This document shows, in pieces, positions 53,258 to 62,028 of a stretch of 64,000 bases of DNA; the first letter of the stretch is position 1, and each line of letters starts with the position of its first letter. The notes beneath the pieces were generated by a model, which saw only the letters and a list, made by a program, of their open reading frames with translations, was not told where the DNA came from and ran no database searches. The translations under genes were made by a program, and so were the position numbers. The stretch comes from Nocardia veterana NBRC 100344 (GTDB taxonomy: Bacteria > Actinomycetota > Actinomycetes > Mycobacteriales > Mycobacteriaceae), in the NCBI RefSeq assembly GCF_000308855.1, contig NZ_BAGM01000126.1, forward strand, positions 1 to 64,000. Reading direction: 5' to 3'.

Positions 53258-54405
53258 GATTGGTACCCCAATCGCTTGGCCGCGAGACTGGTCAGGATTT
53301 CGTTGGTACCACCGCCGATGCCGAGGATACGGACATCGCGGTAGTGTCGCTCGACTTCGGATTCACGCATGTAGCCGAGGCCGCCGAACAGCTGAACGGC
53401 TTGGTGGGCAACCCATTCCGCGGTCTCGACCGCGGTGTTCTTGGCGAAGCAGACCTCGGCGATCAGATCGGTCTCCCCCTCGGCGGCGCGTTCGGCGACG
53501 TGCCGGGTGTACACCCGGGCGACGTCGATGCGACGAGCCATCTCCGACAGTGTGTTCTGCACGGCCTGCCGGCTGATGAGCGGGCGGCCGAAGGTTTCGC
53601 GGTCGCGACACCACTGCAGGGTCAGGTCCAGGCAGCGCTGAGCGTGTCCGTAGGCCTGCACCGCCAGGCCCACCCGCTCGCTGACGAAGGCCTGGGCGAT
53701 CTGAGCGAAGCCGGTGTTCTCGGCGCCCACCAGATTCGACACCGGCACGCGTACATCGACATACGACAGCTCGGCGGTGTCGGAGGCCAGCCAGCCCATC
53801 TTCTCCAGCTTGCGGCTCACCGTGAAGCCGGGCCGGTCCTTCTCGACCAGCAGCAGCGAAACGCCGGAAGCGCCGGGACCGCCCGTGCGCACGGCGGTCA
53901 CCACGTAGTCCGCGCGCACGCCGGAGGTGATGAAGGTCTTCGAGCCGTTGACCACGTAGTCGTCACCGTCGCGCGCCGCGCTGGTGGTGAGGTGCCCGAC
54001 ATCGGAACCGCCGCCGGGTTCGGTGATGGCCAGCGAGCCGATCTTCTCGCCCGCCAGGGTCGGCGCGACCCACTTCTCGATCAGTTCCCGGTTGCCGGAG
54101 GCCACCATGTGCGGCACCGCGATCCCGCAGGTGAACAGCGAGGCGAACAGGCCACCGGAGCAGCCCGCGTAATGCATCTCCTCGGCCACGATGGCGGCGT
54201 CGATCCCGTTGCCGCCGGCGCCGCCGACCGACTCCGGGAACTGGATGCCGAGCAGACCCAGCGCCCCGGCCTTCTTGTGCAGCTCACGCGGGATCTCGCC
54301 GGCGCGCTCCCACTCGTCCAGATACGGCAGGACTTCGCGCTCGGCGAAAGCCCGGACGGTGGCGCGCAATTCACGCCGCTCGGGCGTCTCCCAGACACTG
54401 GTCAC
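53254..54405 (-). CDS. Acyl-CoA dehydrogenase (FadE13-like)
   Basis: The product is 383 residues with motifs LAITEPGGGSDVG, GSKTFITSGVRADYVV, a Tyr/Glu-containing C-terminal region AVQLFGGLGYMRESEVERHYRDVRI and GGTNEI. The start is the GTG in the GTGA overlap with the AtuA-like stop. Operon context suggests a branched-chain or citronellyl-type acyl-CoA substrate. Confidence 0.93.
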   Translation of the reverse strand: MTSVWETPERRELRATVRAFAEREVLPYLDEWERAGEIPRELHKKAGALGLLGIQFPESVGGAGGNGIDAAIVAEEMHYAGCSGGLFASLFTCGIAVPHMVASGNRELIEKWVAPTLAGEKIGSLAITEPGGGSDVGHLTTSAARDGDDYVVNGSKTFITSGVRADYVVTAVRTGGPGASGVSLLLVEKDRPGFTVSRKLEKMGWLASDTAELSYVDVRVPVSNLVGAENTGFAQIAQAFVSERVGLAVQAYGHAQRCLDLTLQWCRDRETFGRPLISRQAVQNTLSEMARRIDVARVYTRHVAERAAEGETDLIAEVCFAKNTAVETAEWVAHQAVQLFGGLGYMRESEVERHYRDVRILGIGGGTNEILTSLAAKRLGYQS

Positions 54406-56117
54406 GGTAGCAACTCCACGGGTATATCGATGTGTCGGGACCGCAGCCATTCGCCGAGTCCCTTGGCTTGCGGATCGAATCGGGCCTGATAGGCGACGCC
54501 GAGGCCGAGCAGACCCTCGACGATGAAGTTGACCGCGCGCAGATTCGGCAGCACGTGCCGGGTGACGGTGAGTTTCGCGGTCTCGGGCAGCAGCGCCTTC
54601 AACTCGTCGACGGTCAGCGCGTGCACCAGCCAGCGCCACTGTTCGTCGGTGCGCACCCAGACGCCGATATTGGCGTTGCCGCCCTTGTCGCCGCTGCGGG
54701 CCAGGGCGATGGAACCCAGTGGGACACGGCGGGTTTCGGACTTCGGTAGCGGTGGCGGCAGCTCCGGCTCGGCGACCTCCGCCAACTCCAGGGTCTGCGC
54801 GGGCGGCGCGATCGCGACCCGGGAGCCGTCGGGCAGGACCGCGGTGTGCGCCACTTCGCCGGCGTCGACGTAGCCCGCGGTGTACACACCGTAGGGCGAG
54901 CCGTTGCCGGGCGGTGTGGTCATGGTGAAGCCGGGGTAGCTCGCCAGGGCCAATTCCACCGCGACACTGGAGAATGCGCGGCCGACCTTCTCGGGGTCGG
55001 GGTCGCGCACCACACAGCGCAACAGCGCGCTGGCCTGTTCCTCGGTCTCGGCGTCGGGCCGGTCCAGCCGCGACAGCGACCAGTCGAGTTCGGCCGGGCG
55101 CACCGGCAGCCAGCTCTCCAACTGCCGTTGCGCCAGAGCGGCTTTGGCGTCGATATCGAGTCCGGTCAGCACGAAGGTCATCTCGTTGCGGAAACCGCCG
55201 AGGGTGTTCAGCGAAACCTTGAGTTGCGGCGGCGGCGCCTCACCGGTCACGCCGCTGATCAGGACACGGTCGGGGCCGTCGGCGGCGAGCCGGATGGTGT
55301 CCAGGCGGGCCGTCACATCGGGTCCGGCGTAGCGGGCGCTCTGGATCTCGTACATGAGCTGCGCCTCGACGGTGTCGACGGTGACCGCGCCCCCGGTGTT
55401 CGCATGTTTGGTGATGACGGAACTGCCGTCGCGGCGGACCTCGGCGATCGGGAAGCCCGGCCGATCGAGATTCTCGATCTCGGTGAAGAAGGCGAAGTTC
55501 CCGCCGGTGGCCTGAGTGCCGCATTCGATCACGTGACCGGCCACCACCGCACCGGCGAGGGCGTCGAAATCGGTTCGGGCCCAACCGAAGTGCGCGGCCG
55601 CGGGGCCGACGACCACGGAGGCGTCGGTGACTCGGCCGGTGACGACGATATCGGCGCCGGCGGTCAGCGCCTCCGCGATACCCCAGCCGCCCAGATACGC
55701 ATTCGCGGTGAGCGGTGCGCCCAGCCCGAGCTCCTGGGCGCGCGGCAGCAGATCGTCCCCCTCGACATAGGCGATCTTCGGGTCGAGACCCAGTTTTTCG
55801 GCCACCTCGCGGACGCGCTGCGCCAAGCCGGCCGGGTTGAGCCCGCCGGCGTTCGCGACGATCCGCACCCCGTGGTCCAGTGCCAGGCCGAGGCAGTCCT
55901 CGAGCTGCCGGACGAAAGTTTTGGCGTAGCCGAGGTTCGGATCCTTCATCCGGTCGCGGCCGAGAATCAGCATGGTCAGTTCGGCGAGATAGTCACCGGT
56001 GAGCACGTCGAGTTGCCCGCCCTCGAGCATCTCGCGCATCGCGCTCAACCGGTCACCGTAGAAACCGGAACAGTTGCCGATCCGGAGCAGCTCCGGATCG
56101 GCGCCCAGACTCGTCAT
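54402..56117 (-). CDS. AtuA/DUF1446-family protein, first gene of the operon
   Basis: The 571-residue protein belongs to the acyclic terpene utilisation AtuA-like family: IGNCSGFYGDRLSAMREML, MRDPNLGYAKTFV-type KDPNLGYAKTFVRQLED, ANAGGLNPAGLAQRV, DIVVTGRVTDASVVVGP and a C-terminal GDKGGNANIGVWVR domain. AtuA is needed for citronellol/geranylate degradation in Pseudomonas, enzymatic step unclear. GGAGGCGCC lies upstream of the ATG. In M. tuberculosis the positional counterpart is Rv0976c. Confidence 0.9.
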   Translation of the reverse strand: MTSLGADPELLRIGNCSGFYGDRLSAMREMLEGGQLDVLTGDYLAELTMLILGRDRMKDPNLGYAKTFVRQLEDCLGLALDHGVRIVANAGGLNPAGLAQRVREVAEKLGLDPKIAYVEGDDLLPRAQELGLGAPLTANAYLGGWGIAEALTAGADIVVTGRVTDASVVVGPAAAHFGWARTDFDALAGAVVAGHVIECGTQATGGNFAFFTEIENLDRPGFPIAEVRRDGSSVITKHANTGGAVTVDTVEAQLMYEIQSARYAGPDVTARLDTIRLAADGPDRVLISGVTGEAPPPQLKVSLNTLGGFRNEMTFVLTGLDIDAKAALAQRQLESWLPVRPAELDWSLSRLDRPDAETEEQASALLRCVVRDPDPEKVGRAFSSVAVELALASYPGFTMTTPPGNGSPYGVYTAGYVDAGEVAHTAVLPDGSRVAIAPPAQTLELAEVAEPELPPPLPKSETRRVPLGSIALARSGDKGGNANIGVWVRTDEQWRWLVHALTVDELKALLPETAKLTVTRHVLPNLRAVNFIVEGLLGLGVAYQARFDPQAKGLGEWLRSRHIDIPVELLP

Positions 56118-56201
56118 CTGCGCGGCGCCTCCTCCTACGACGTGCCTGCCGCAGCGGCTCGCTGCGTCGGCTCTCAGCGTCACATCGAGGTCCGAAAAAA
56201 T

Positions 56202-56217
56202 CAAGCCTGCGTGCTTG
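56202..56217. promoter_or_regulatory. Candidate TetR operator upstream of the acyl-CoA operon
   Basis: CAAGC-N6-GCTTG within AT-rich flanks (aaaaaat / ttaatt), 85 bp upstream of the first gene. The AT-rich context marks the promoter. The TetR at the operon end is the natural partner. Confidence 0.5.
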
Positions 56218-56356
56218 TTAATTGCCGGAAGGGCAGGTCACGGCGGCGCGCCGCAGCCACGACGCACCTCGATGCCCGTATCGACGCTGAGCCGCGCGCA
56301 CCGCGCCGGGACCGGCCGACGTGCACCACCCGCACGCCACCGGGCAAGATGGCTGG

Positions 56357-56509
56357 GTGTCCAATTCCGTGATCGTCGTAGTCCTGCTCGCGCTGGCCGG
56401 ATTCCTGGTCGGCGGCGCCTTCACCATGTGGAAGAACTCGCGGGTGCTGTCGGCGATGCTGGGCGTCTGCGCGGTCCTCGCCGTGGTCGGCGCGGTTGCC
56501 TGGTGGTGA
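56357..56509 (+). CDS. 50-residue two-TM small protein
   Basis: The GTG start gives SNSVIVVVLLALAGFLVGGA, a TM, then TMWKNSRVLSAMLGVCAVLA and VVGAVAWW forming a second TM. Length and hydrophobic hairpin are typical of conserved small actinobacterial membrane proteins. Divergent from the AtuA operon and convergent with the cyclase. Function unknown. Confidence 0.65.
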   Translation: MSNSVIVVVLLALAGFLVGGAFTMWKNSRVLSAMLGVCAVLAVVGAVAWW

Positions 56510-56534
56510 CTCGAACCCGGCGAACTGATCGTGC

Positions 56535-57599
56535 CTAGTCGCCCGTCAGCCGGAATATCCGCATTCCTTCGGGCACGCCGTTGAGGGGTGCCGCGAACAT
56601 ACTGCGCCGATAGGGCTTGGCCGTGACCTCGAGTTCCTTCAAGGTGGCCGGTTCCAGTGCCTCGAGCGTCGTCTCGGAAATCATCGTGTTGCCGTTCCCA
56701 CCGGCCTCCATCACCCGCGCGGCGATGGTGACGTCCACGCCGAGCCAGTCACCGCCGATCTCGCGCGGCGTCCCGGTGTGCAGGCCGGCCCGCATACGCG
56801 GCGTGTAGCCCGCCACCTCGACGGCGGCGAGATTCTTCTTGGCGGTCAGAATCGCGCGGACCGCGCTGTCCGGGGAGGCGAAGACCGCCATCACGCCGTC
56901 ACCCATCCGCTTGACCACCTGACCGCCGCGGTCGACGATCGGCGGTTCGATCGCCCGGGCCACTCGACGCAACAGTTCCAACGTCGCCTCGTCACCGGCC
57001 GACAGCGACCAGCGGGAGAACGAGACGAGGTCGGTGAACAGCACGGTCACCTCCTCGCTGCCCTTGCCGCGGCCGACGCGCTCCAGCATCGCCTGCCACA
57101 CCTGCAGGGCACCCAGGCCGAGTTCCTTGGCCGCGCTGGGATTGTCCCCCACGATCTTGTCGGCGGCACGCGCCACCGCACGGGCGCCGCCGGGCCCGGA
57201 CAGCGACAGCGGGTCACCGAACGCGGGATCGCCCGGCAGATTCTCGCGCGCCTTGCGGATGACGCCGATGAGGTCGGCGCGCTGATTCGCCGCGGCCATC
57301 AGAGCGGACAGCTGACCGGTCCGGCGCCGGCCGATCGCACGAAATTTGGCGCCGGACAGATCGGCGGGAGTGAGCGGAATCACGATATCCACATCGGGAT
57401 CCGTCCCGCCGGCATCCACACCACCGCCGGTGACCTCGGCATTTCCCAGCTTGTCGGCATCGGTTTCGGATTCGGATCGACCACGGCGGCCGGCGGCGCC
57501 GTTGCGCCGCGAACGGGAACCGCCGGTCCGCTTCGCCGCCCGGTCGGGACCGCCTGTGCCCGACGCGTTTTCGCCGTCGCCGGAAGGTCTTTCGCTCAC
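56535..57599 (-). CDS. Class III adenylate/guanylate cyclase
   Basis: The product is 354 residues with a basic, disordered N-terminal ~65 residues, a helical pre-domain (about 90-190), then the catalytic domain from EEVTVLFTDLVSFSRW. Metal Asp residues are in FTDLVSF and KRMGDGVMAVF; the purine-selecting Lys is there. In the last motif (GVDVTIAARV) the Arg is present, but the transition-state Asn is replaced by Thr, so activity may be reduced or altered. No TM segment. A GTG at 57626 with GAGAGG upstream is an alternative start. Confidence 0.85.
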   Translation of the reverse strand: MSERPSGDGENASGTGGPDRAAKRTGGSRSRRNGAAGRRGRSESETDADKLGNAEVTGGGVDAGGTDPDVDIVIPLTPADLSGAKFRAIGRRRTGQLSALMAAANQRADLIGVIRKARENLPGDPAFGDPLSLSGPGGARAVARAADKIVGDNPSAAKELGLGALQVWQAMLERVGRGKGSEEVTVLFTDLVSFSRWSLSAGDEATLELLRRVARAIEPPIVDRGGQVVKRMGDGVMAVFASPDSAVRAILTAKKNLAAVEVAGYTPRMRAGLHTGTPREIGGDWLGVDVTIAARVMEAGGNGNTMISETTLEALEPATLKELEVTAKPYRRSMFAAPLNGVPEGMRIFRLTGD

Positions 57600-57770
57600 A
57601 TCCCGAGCGTAGCCAATGATCGCCACCTGCCACCTCTCTATCGGACGGAGCGGGCACAGCGCTGGGTCCGCCGATGGATAACGTGTTGGTTGCGCGGCCG
57701 ATATTACCGATCGACCTTTCCGCCCGGAAGGTCCAGCGGCCCAGTTAACCAAGGCTTTGCACACAGCACA

Positions 57771-57811
57771 CCGGCCCGATGCACAGGTTGGGACGCTGTG
57801 CATCGGGCCGG
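57771..57811. terminator. 16-bp hairpin downstream of ABC operon
   Basis: CCGGCCCGATGCACAG pairs perfectly with CTGTGCATCGGGCCGG around a 9-nt loop. It lies 128 bp after the permease stop and upstream of the cyclase start. The ~310-bp gap around it holds no gene. Confidence 0.75.
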
Positions 57812-57938
57812 CGGTCGTCACATCCACCGGGCAGTGATGGATGCGACCGGGATAGCAGTCCCCCGACAGGACCGCCCTCCCGTCCCGGGCTGTGCGAGGG
57901 TAAGTGCCCGGGAGCGGGTAGGTATCACCGTTCTTCGC

Positions 57939-58700
57939 TCAGGCGTCGCGGCTGTTGGTGACCACCACTGCGGCGCCGAACACGATCGCGGTGAAGACGA
58001 TGAAGTAGATCAGTCCACCCCACGGTCCCCAGTGCCAGTGCGCCGCCGAGGCGGTGTCCTCACCGAGGAACCGGTTGATGTTGGCGAAGGGCAGGAACGG
58101 CTGCACATTGCGGCCGAAGCTACCGAAGCTACCCAGCAGCGTCTCGATCAGCAAGGGCCACAACACGATCAACGAGATCGCCGCAGCGGACTGCCGCACC
58201 AGCGCACCGACCCCGACCGACAACACCACGGCCAGGAAGGCGTAGATCGCCAGACCGTAGAGCGCCCGCCAATCGGCGTCGGAGCTGAGGCTCATCTGCC
58301 TACCGGCATCGCCCGCCAGCGCTTTGGCGATCAGATAGGCCAGCAGGCCCAGGACGAAGGTCAGCACCGCGGCGTACGCGCCGGTCAGCAGGGCCTTCGT
58401 CACGAGCACCCGGGACCGGTTGGGCGTGGCCTGGAACGTGGTCCGGATGATGCCGAAGCGGTATTCGCTGGTCACGGTGAGGGTGGCCATGATCATCAGG
58501 ACCATCACGCCGAATCCGGACACCCCGACCATGGCCCCGGCCGTGGTCAGCAGGGTTTCGTTCTCCTTGCCCACGCTCGCCCGCGACACCGCGGCGATCA
58601 GCGCCGCCAGTCCCAGGCCCAGGGCGACCACGATCGCCGAACACCACCAGGGCGACCGGGTGGAGGTGAGTTTGATCCGCTCCGCGGCGACGACACCCAT
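57939..58700 (-). CDS. ABC transporter permease (ABC-2 type)
   Basis: The 253-residue protein has six TM segments and the ABC-2 pattern: short N-terminal AERIKLTSTRSPWW, then large hydrophobic blocks and SEYRFGIIRTTFQATPNRSRVLVTK between TM2 and TM3. It overlaps the ATPase stop by one base (TAATG). Exports an unknown substrate; a drug or lipid exporter is typical. Confidence 0.9.
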   Translation of the reverse strand: MGVVAAERIKLTSTRSPWWCSAIVVALGLGLAALIAAVSRASVGKENETLLTTAGAMVGVSGFGVMVLMIMATLTVTSEYRFGIIRTTFQATPNRSRVLVTKALLTGAYAAVLTFVLGLLAYLIAKALAGDAGRQMSLSSDADWRALYGLAIYAFLAVVLSVGVGALVRQSAAAISLIVLWPLLIETLLGSFGSFGRNVQPFLPFANINRFLGEDTASAAHWHWGPWGGLIYFIVFTAIVFGAAVVVTNSRDA

Positions 58701-59632
58701 TACAGCGCACCTCCCATGACCTGCTCGATTCCCTCACCGTGGTACTGCACCGCACCGCCGGTCATCCGCATGAACGCCTCCTCGAGCGAAGCCTGTTGCG
58801 GCGCAAGCTCATACAACGTGATGCCGTTTGCGCCGGCCAATTTGCCGACGGCATCGCTCGTCTCGCCCACGACCACGAGGGCGGGACCCTCGTCCTCCCG
58901 GACGGTCAGCCCGTTCGAGGTGAGCAGGCTGCGCAGTTCGTCCAGCTGCGGACTGCGCACGCGCACGGTCGATTCCGACGATTTGGCGATGAAATCCTTG
59001 GTGTCGGTATCGGCGATCAGCCGGCCCCGGCCGATGACGACCAGATGATCGGCGGTCTGCGCCATCTCCGAGAGCAGGTGGCTCGACACCAGCACCGTCC
59101 GCCCCTCGGCGGCCAAACGCTGCATGAAGCGCCGGATCCACAGAATGCCCTCGGGATCGAGCCCGTTGACCGGTTCGTCGAACAGCAGGACCGGCGGGTC
59201 ACCGAGCAGCGCCCCGGCGAGGCCGAGCCGCTGTGACATACCGAGCGAGAAGCCGCCCGCCTTCTTGTTGGCGACCTCGGTCAGCCCGACGAGGTGCAGT
59301 ACCTCTTCGACGCGACCGGCCGGAATATCGTTGGCCGCCGCCATCCAGCGCAGATGTGAGCGTGCCGAACGATTCGGATGCACCCATTTGGCGTCCAGCA
59401 GAGCGCCCACGGTCCGCAGCGGCTGATTCAGGTCCTGATAGCGCTTGCCCTGGATATGGGCCGTACCCGCGGTCGGCCGGTCCAGGCCCAGGATCATCCG
59501 CATGGTCGTCGACTTTCCGGCGCCGTTCGGCCCGAGGAACCCGGTCACCTTGCCGGGAGTGACGGTGAACGACAGGTCCTCGACCGCGACGGTGCTACCG
59601 AAGCGCTTGGTAAGGCCTCTGCATTCGATCAT
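58700..59632 (-). CDS. ABC transporter ATP-binding protein
   Basis: The 310-residue protein has Walker A GFLGPNGAGKSTTMRMILGL, signature SLGMSQRLGLAGALL, Walker B VLLFDEPVNGLDPEG and switch His in VSSHLLSEM. The C-terminal ~80 residues are a DrrA-type extension. The ATG giving MIECRGLTKRFG is chosen over upstream options. Operon with the permease. Confidence 0.95.
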   Translation of the reverse strand: MIECRGLTKRFGSTVAVEDLSFTVTPGKVTGFLGPNGAGKSTTMRMILGLDRPTAGTAHIQGKRYQDLNQPLRTVGALLDAKWVHPNRSARSHLRWMAAANDIPAGRVEEVLHLVGLTEVANKKAGGFSLGMSQRLGLAGALLGDPPVLLFDEPVNGLDPEGILWIRRFMQRLAAEGRTVLVSSHLLSEMAQTADHLVVIGRGRLIADTDTKDFIAKSSESTVRVRSPQLDELRSLLTSNGLTVREDEGPALVVVGETSDAVGKLAGANGITLYELAPQQASLEEAFMRMTGGAVQYHGEGIEQVMGGAL

Positions 59633-59708
59633 GGGCCCCAGTCTTCCCGAGAACGCGCCGGGCGACCATCGCTCACAGGTCGCGAGTCCGATCATCCTCG
59701 AGGATGAC

Positions 59709-59734
59709 CGGCACCCCGAGGGATTCCGGTGCCG
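59709..59734. terminator. Hairpin downstream of thiG
   Basis: CGGCACC-N12-GGTGCCG, 49 bp after the thiG stop. It probably ends the thiOSG transcript. A separate perfect palindrome CATCCTCGAGGATG lies at 59693-59706. Confidence 0.55.
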
Positions 59735-59782
59735 TCCCCGACCGGCCGACCACCGCGGATCAGGGTTGCGGGGACGGCGCGG

Positions 59783-60553
59783 TCACAGCGCCGGCGAGGA
59801 GGCCTGGGCCCAGAACCGCTTGGGGATCCGTCCGGCGTGCCGGGCCAGATAGCCCGCCTGCACCGCGGCGGCCATGGCGGCCGCCATCCGCGCCGGCTGT
59901 CGTGCGCGGGTGACCGCGGTGGCCAGCAGCACGGCCGAACAACCCAACTCCATCGCGAGGGCGGCATCGCTGGCGGTGCCGATCCCCGCGTCGAGGACGA
60001 CGGGAACGCCGGCCGCCTCGACGATCATCTCGATATTGTGTGGATTGCCGATCCCCAGGCCGGTGCCGATCGGGGCGCCCAGCGGCATCACCGCCGCACA
60101 GCCGGCATCCTCCAGGCGCCGGGCCAGCACCGGGTCGTCCGTCGTGTACGGCAGCACCACGAAGCCGTCGTCCACCAATTGCTCTGCGGCGGAAACCAAT
60201 TCGATGGCATCCGGCAACAGGGTGCGTTCGTCGGCGATGACCTCGAGTTTGACCCAATCGGTTTCCAGCGCATCCCGCGCCAACTGCGCGGTGAGGACCG
60301 CCTCCGCCGCGGTCCGGCAGCCGGCGGTATTGGGCAACGGCGCGATGTCGAGCCGTTTGAGCAGGTCCAGCACCCCGGTTCCACCGGCCGCATCGACGCG
60401 GCGCATGGCCACCGTGGTCAATTCGGTGCCCGACGCGACCAACGCCTCCTCCAGCACCGCGAGGTTCTCCGCGCCACCGGTACCCATGATCAGCCGGGAA
60501 CCGAACTCCCGGCCGGCGATACGCAGCGGTTCCACCGCCACCGGGTCAGCCAC
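59783..60553 (-). CDS. thiG: Thiazole synthase
   Basis: The 256-residue TIM-barrel enzyme forms the thiazole phosphate from DXP, dehydroglycine and ThiS-thiocarboxylate. Motifs: SRLIMGTGGAENLAVLEEAL, TVAMRRVD, PNTAGCRTAAEAV, WVKLEVI (catalytic Lys), MPLGAPIGTGLGI and VLDAGIGTASDAALAMELG. The start is a GTG overlapping thiS by 8 bp. Confidence 0.97.
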   Translation of the reverse strand: MADPVAVEPLRIAGREFGSRLIMGTGGAENLAVLEEALVASGTELTTVAMRRVDAAGGTGVLDLLKRLDIAPLPNTAGCRTAAEAVLTAQLARDALETDWVKLEVIADERTLLPDAIELVSAAEQLVDDGFVVLPYTTDDPVLARRLEDAGCAAVMPLGAPIGTGLGIGNPHNIEMIVEAAGVPVVLDAGIGTASDAALAMELGCSAVLLATAVTRARQPARMAAAMAAAVQAGYLARHAGRIPKRFWAQASSPAL

Positions 60554-60782
60554 CCTGCACCGCCGTCAGCACCTCGATCTCCCAGCCGCGGCCCACCGGT
60601 TCGTCCCACCGCGACTTCGGGAACAGCGCGCCGTCGACCGCCAGCGCCACACCGCGGCACGGCAGCTCCAGCCGTTCGAGCAGCTGGCGCACGGTCAGCG
60701 GCGCACGGAATTCGTGCTCGGTGCCGTTCACCGTGACACCGATCGGAATCGAGGCCGATGCGGAACTCGGTTGAGCTGTCAC
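60546..60782 (-). CDS. thiS: Sulfur carrier protein ThiS
   Basis: The 78-residue ubiquitin-like carrier ends in the required Gly-Gly (LTAVQGG), which is thiocarboxylated. An N-terminal extension of about 12 residues (SSASASI) precedes the fold. The GTG start lies in a GTGA overlap with thiO. Confidence 0.95.
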   Translation of the reverse strand: MTAQPSSASASIPIGVTVNGTEHEFRAPLTVRQLLERLELPCRGVALAVDGALFPKSRWDEPVGRGWEIEVLTAVQGG

Positions 60783-61885
60783 TGATTACCTCCTGATATG
60801 GGTGCGTTACCGCCGCCCGCGCCGGGGGTCGCGGTCGCGGTGAAACGTCGTGGATCGGCGGCCTTCGCCTCCGGCAACTCGTCCCCGGCCAACAGCGCCG
60901 CCACCGCGTCCACGGTGAGCGGCACCCCGAGGATGCCGTTGCGGCCGTGCCCGGTCGCGGCCACGACGCGCTCGGTCAGCCGGCCGATCAGCGGCAGGTT
61001 GTCCGGCGTGCTGGGACGGGCACCGGCGGCGGCCTCGGCCAGCTCGTATTCGCCGAGCGCCGGCCAGATCGCCTCGGCATCGGCGATCAGATCGCGGACG
61101 CCCGCGACGGTGACCGTGGTGTCGAACCCCGCCTCGTACTGGGTGGCGCCGACCACCAGACCATCGGCACGCGGCACGAGATAGATCGGGCGGCCGTATA
61201 CGCGGGCGCGGATCACATGGCGCGGCGGCGGGGGCGTCCCCGGACGCCGACGCAACCGCAGGATTTCGCCCTTCACCGGCCGCACCGGCACATCCCACAA
61301 CCGGGCGCTGGCCGAACCGGCGGCGAGCACGATCCGGTCCTGATCCAGTTCATCCACAGTGCTCACCGATTCCGCACGGATGTGCACACCGGCCTTTTCA
61401 CAGGCCGTGCGCAAGGCCTGGACCAGCAGCCGGTTGTCCACCGCCGGTTCCTCGGCGGCCAGCAAACCGGCCCGGACCGTGCGCGACACCCCGGACTCGG
61501 CGGCGCGAACCTCCGCGCGATTCAGTACCCGCATCGGATAGCCGTGGACGCCGCAGAAATCGGCGATGGTGCGCAGATCGGCGGCATCGGCACCGTCCAG
61601 CGCCAGGGTCAGGGTCCGGTCGGCGACGAAGACGTCCACCCCGGTCGCCGCCCGCAGTCCGGCGCCGAACTCGGGCCAGCGCCGCAACGAGGCCGCACCG
61701 AATTCGAGCAGGTCGTCCTCACCCGGCCAGCCCTCCGACAGCGGTGCCAGCATCCCGCCGGCCACCCAGGACGCACCCGAGCCCACCGCCGGATCGATGA
61801 TCGTCACCGACCAGCCCTGCTCGGCGGCACGCCAGGCCACCGCCAGGCCGACGACTCCCCCACCCACGACGGCCAGACTTCGCAT
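60779..61885 (-). CDS. thiO: Glycine oxidase ThiO
   Basis: The 368-residue DAO-fold flavoenzyme oxidises glycine to dehydroglycine for ThiG. FAD motif SLAVVGGGVVGLAVAWRAAE, GASWVAGGMLAP, and C-terminal GHGRNGILGVPLT. GGTGGAG precedes the ATG. Divergent from thiE; heads thiO-thiS-thiG. No TPP aptamer is visible in the 143-bp intergenic region. Confidence 0.95.
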   Translation of the reverse strand: MRSLAVVGGGVVGLAVAWRAAEQGWSVTIIDPAVGSGASWVAGGMLAPLSEGWPGEDDLLEFGAASLRRWPEFGAGLRAATGVDVFVADRTLTLALDGADAADLRTIADFCGVHGYPMRVLNRAEVRAAESGVSRTVRAGLLAAEEPAVDNRLLVQALRTACEKAGVHIRAESVSTVDELDQDRIVLAAGSASARLWDVPVRPVKGEILRLRRRPGTPPPPRHVIRARVYGRPIYLVPRADGLVVGATQYEAGFDTTVTVAGVRDLIADAEAIWPALGEYELAEAAAGARPSTPDNLPLIGRLTERVVAATGHGRNGILGVPLTVDAVAALLAGDELPEAKAADPRRFTATATPGAGGGNAPISGGNQ

Positions 61886-62015
61886 CACTCCACCTCGCTC
61901 GGTCCCGGATCCGCAGGTACCGCCTTCGATACCGCCACGCCCGGGGCGGCGTTCCCGCGCGGCCGCCATCGCTGCGGGAATGCCCTCATGTTTCGCCTCT
62001 CCACGGTAGCGCGGC

Positions 62016-62021
62016 TACGGT
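62016..62021 (+). promoter_or_regulatory. -10 box TACGGT, leaderless start of thiE
   Basis: TACGGT plus exactly 7 nt (CGAGGGC) then GTG at 62029. Confidence 0.55.
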
Positions 62022-62028
62022 CGAGGGC

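Noticed and set aside
59693..59706. Perfect palindrome CATCCTCGAGGATG upstream of the ABC ATPase
   Set aside because: Too short to call as a specific operator; it could be chance in high-GC DNA or part of the thiG 3' region.
61886..62028. Second TPP riboswitch expected between thiO and thiE
   Set aside because: Neither strand shows CTGAGA or GGTAATGCC-type boxes in order; not supported.
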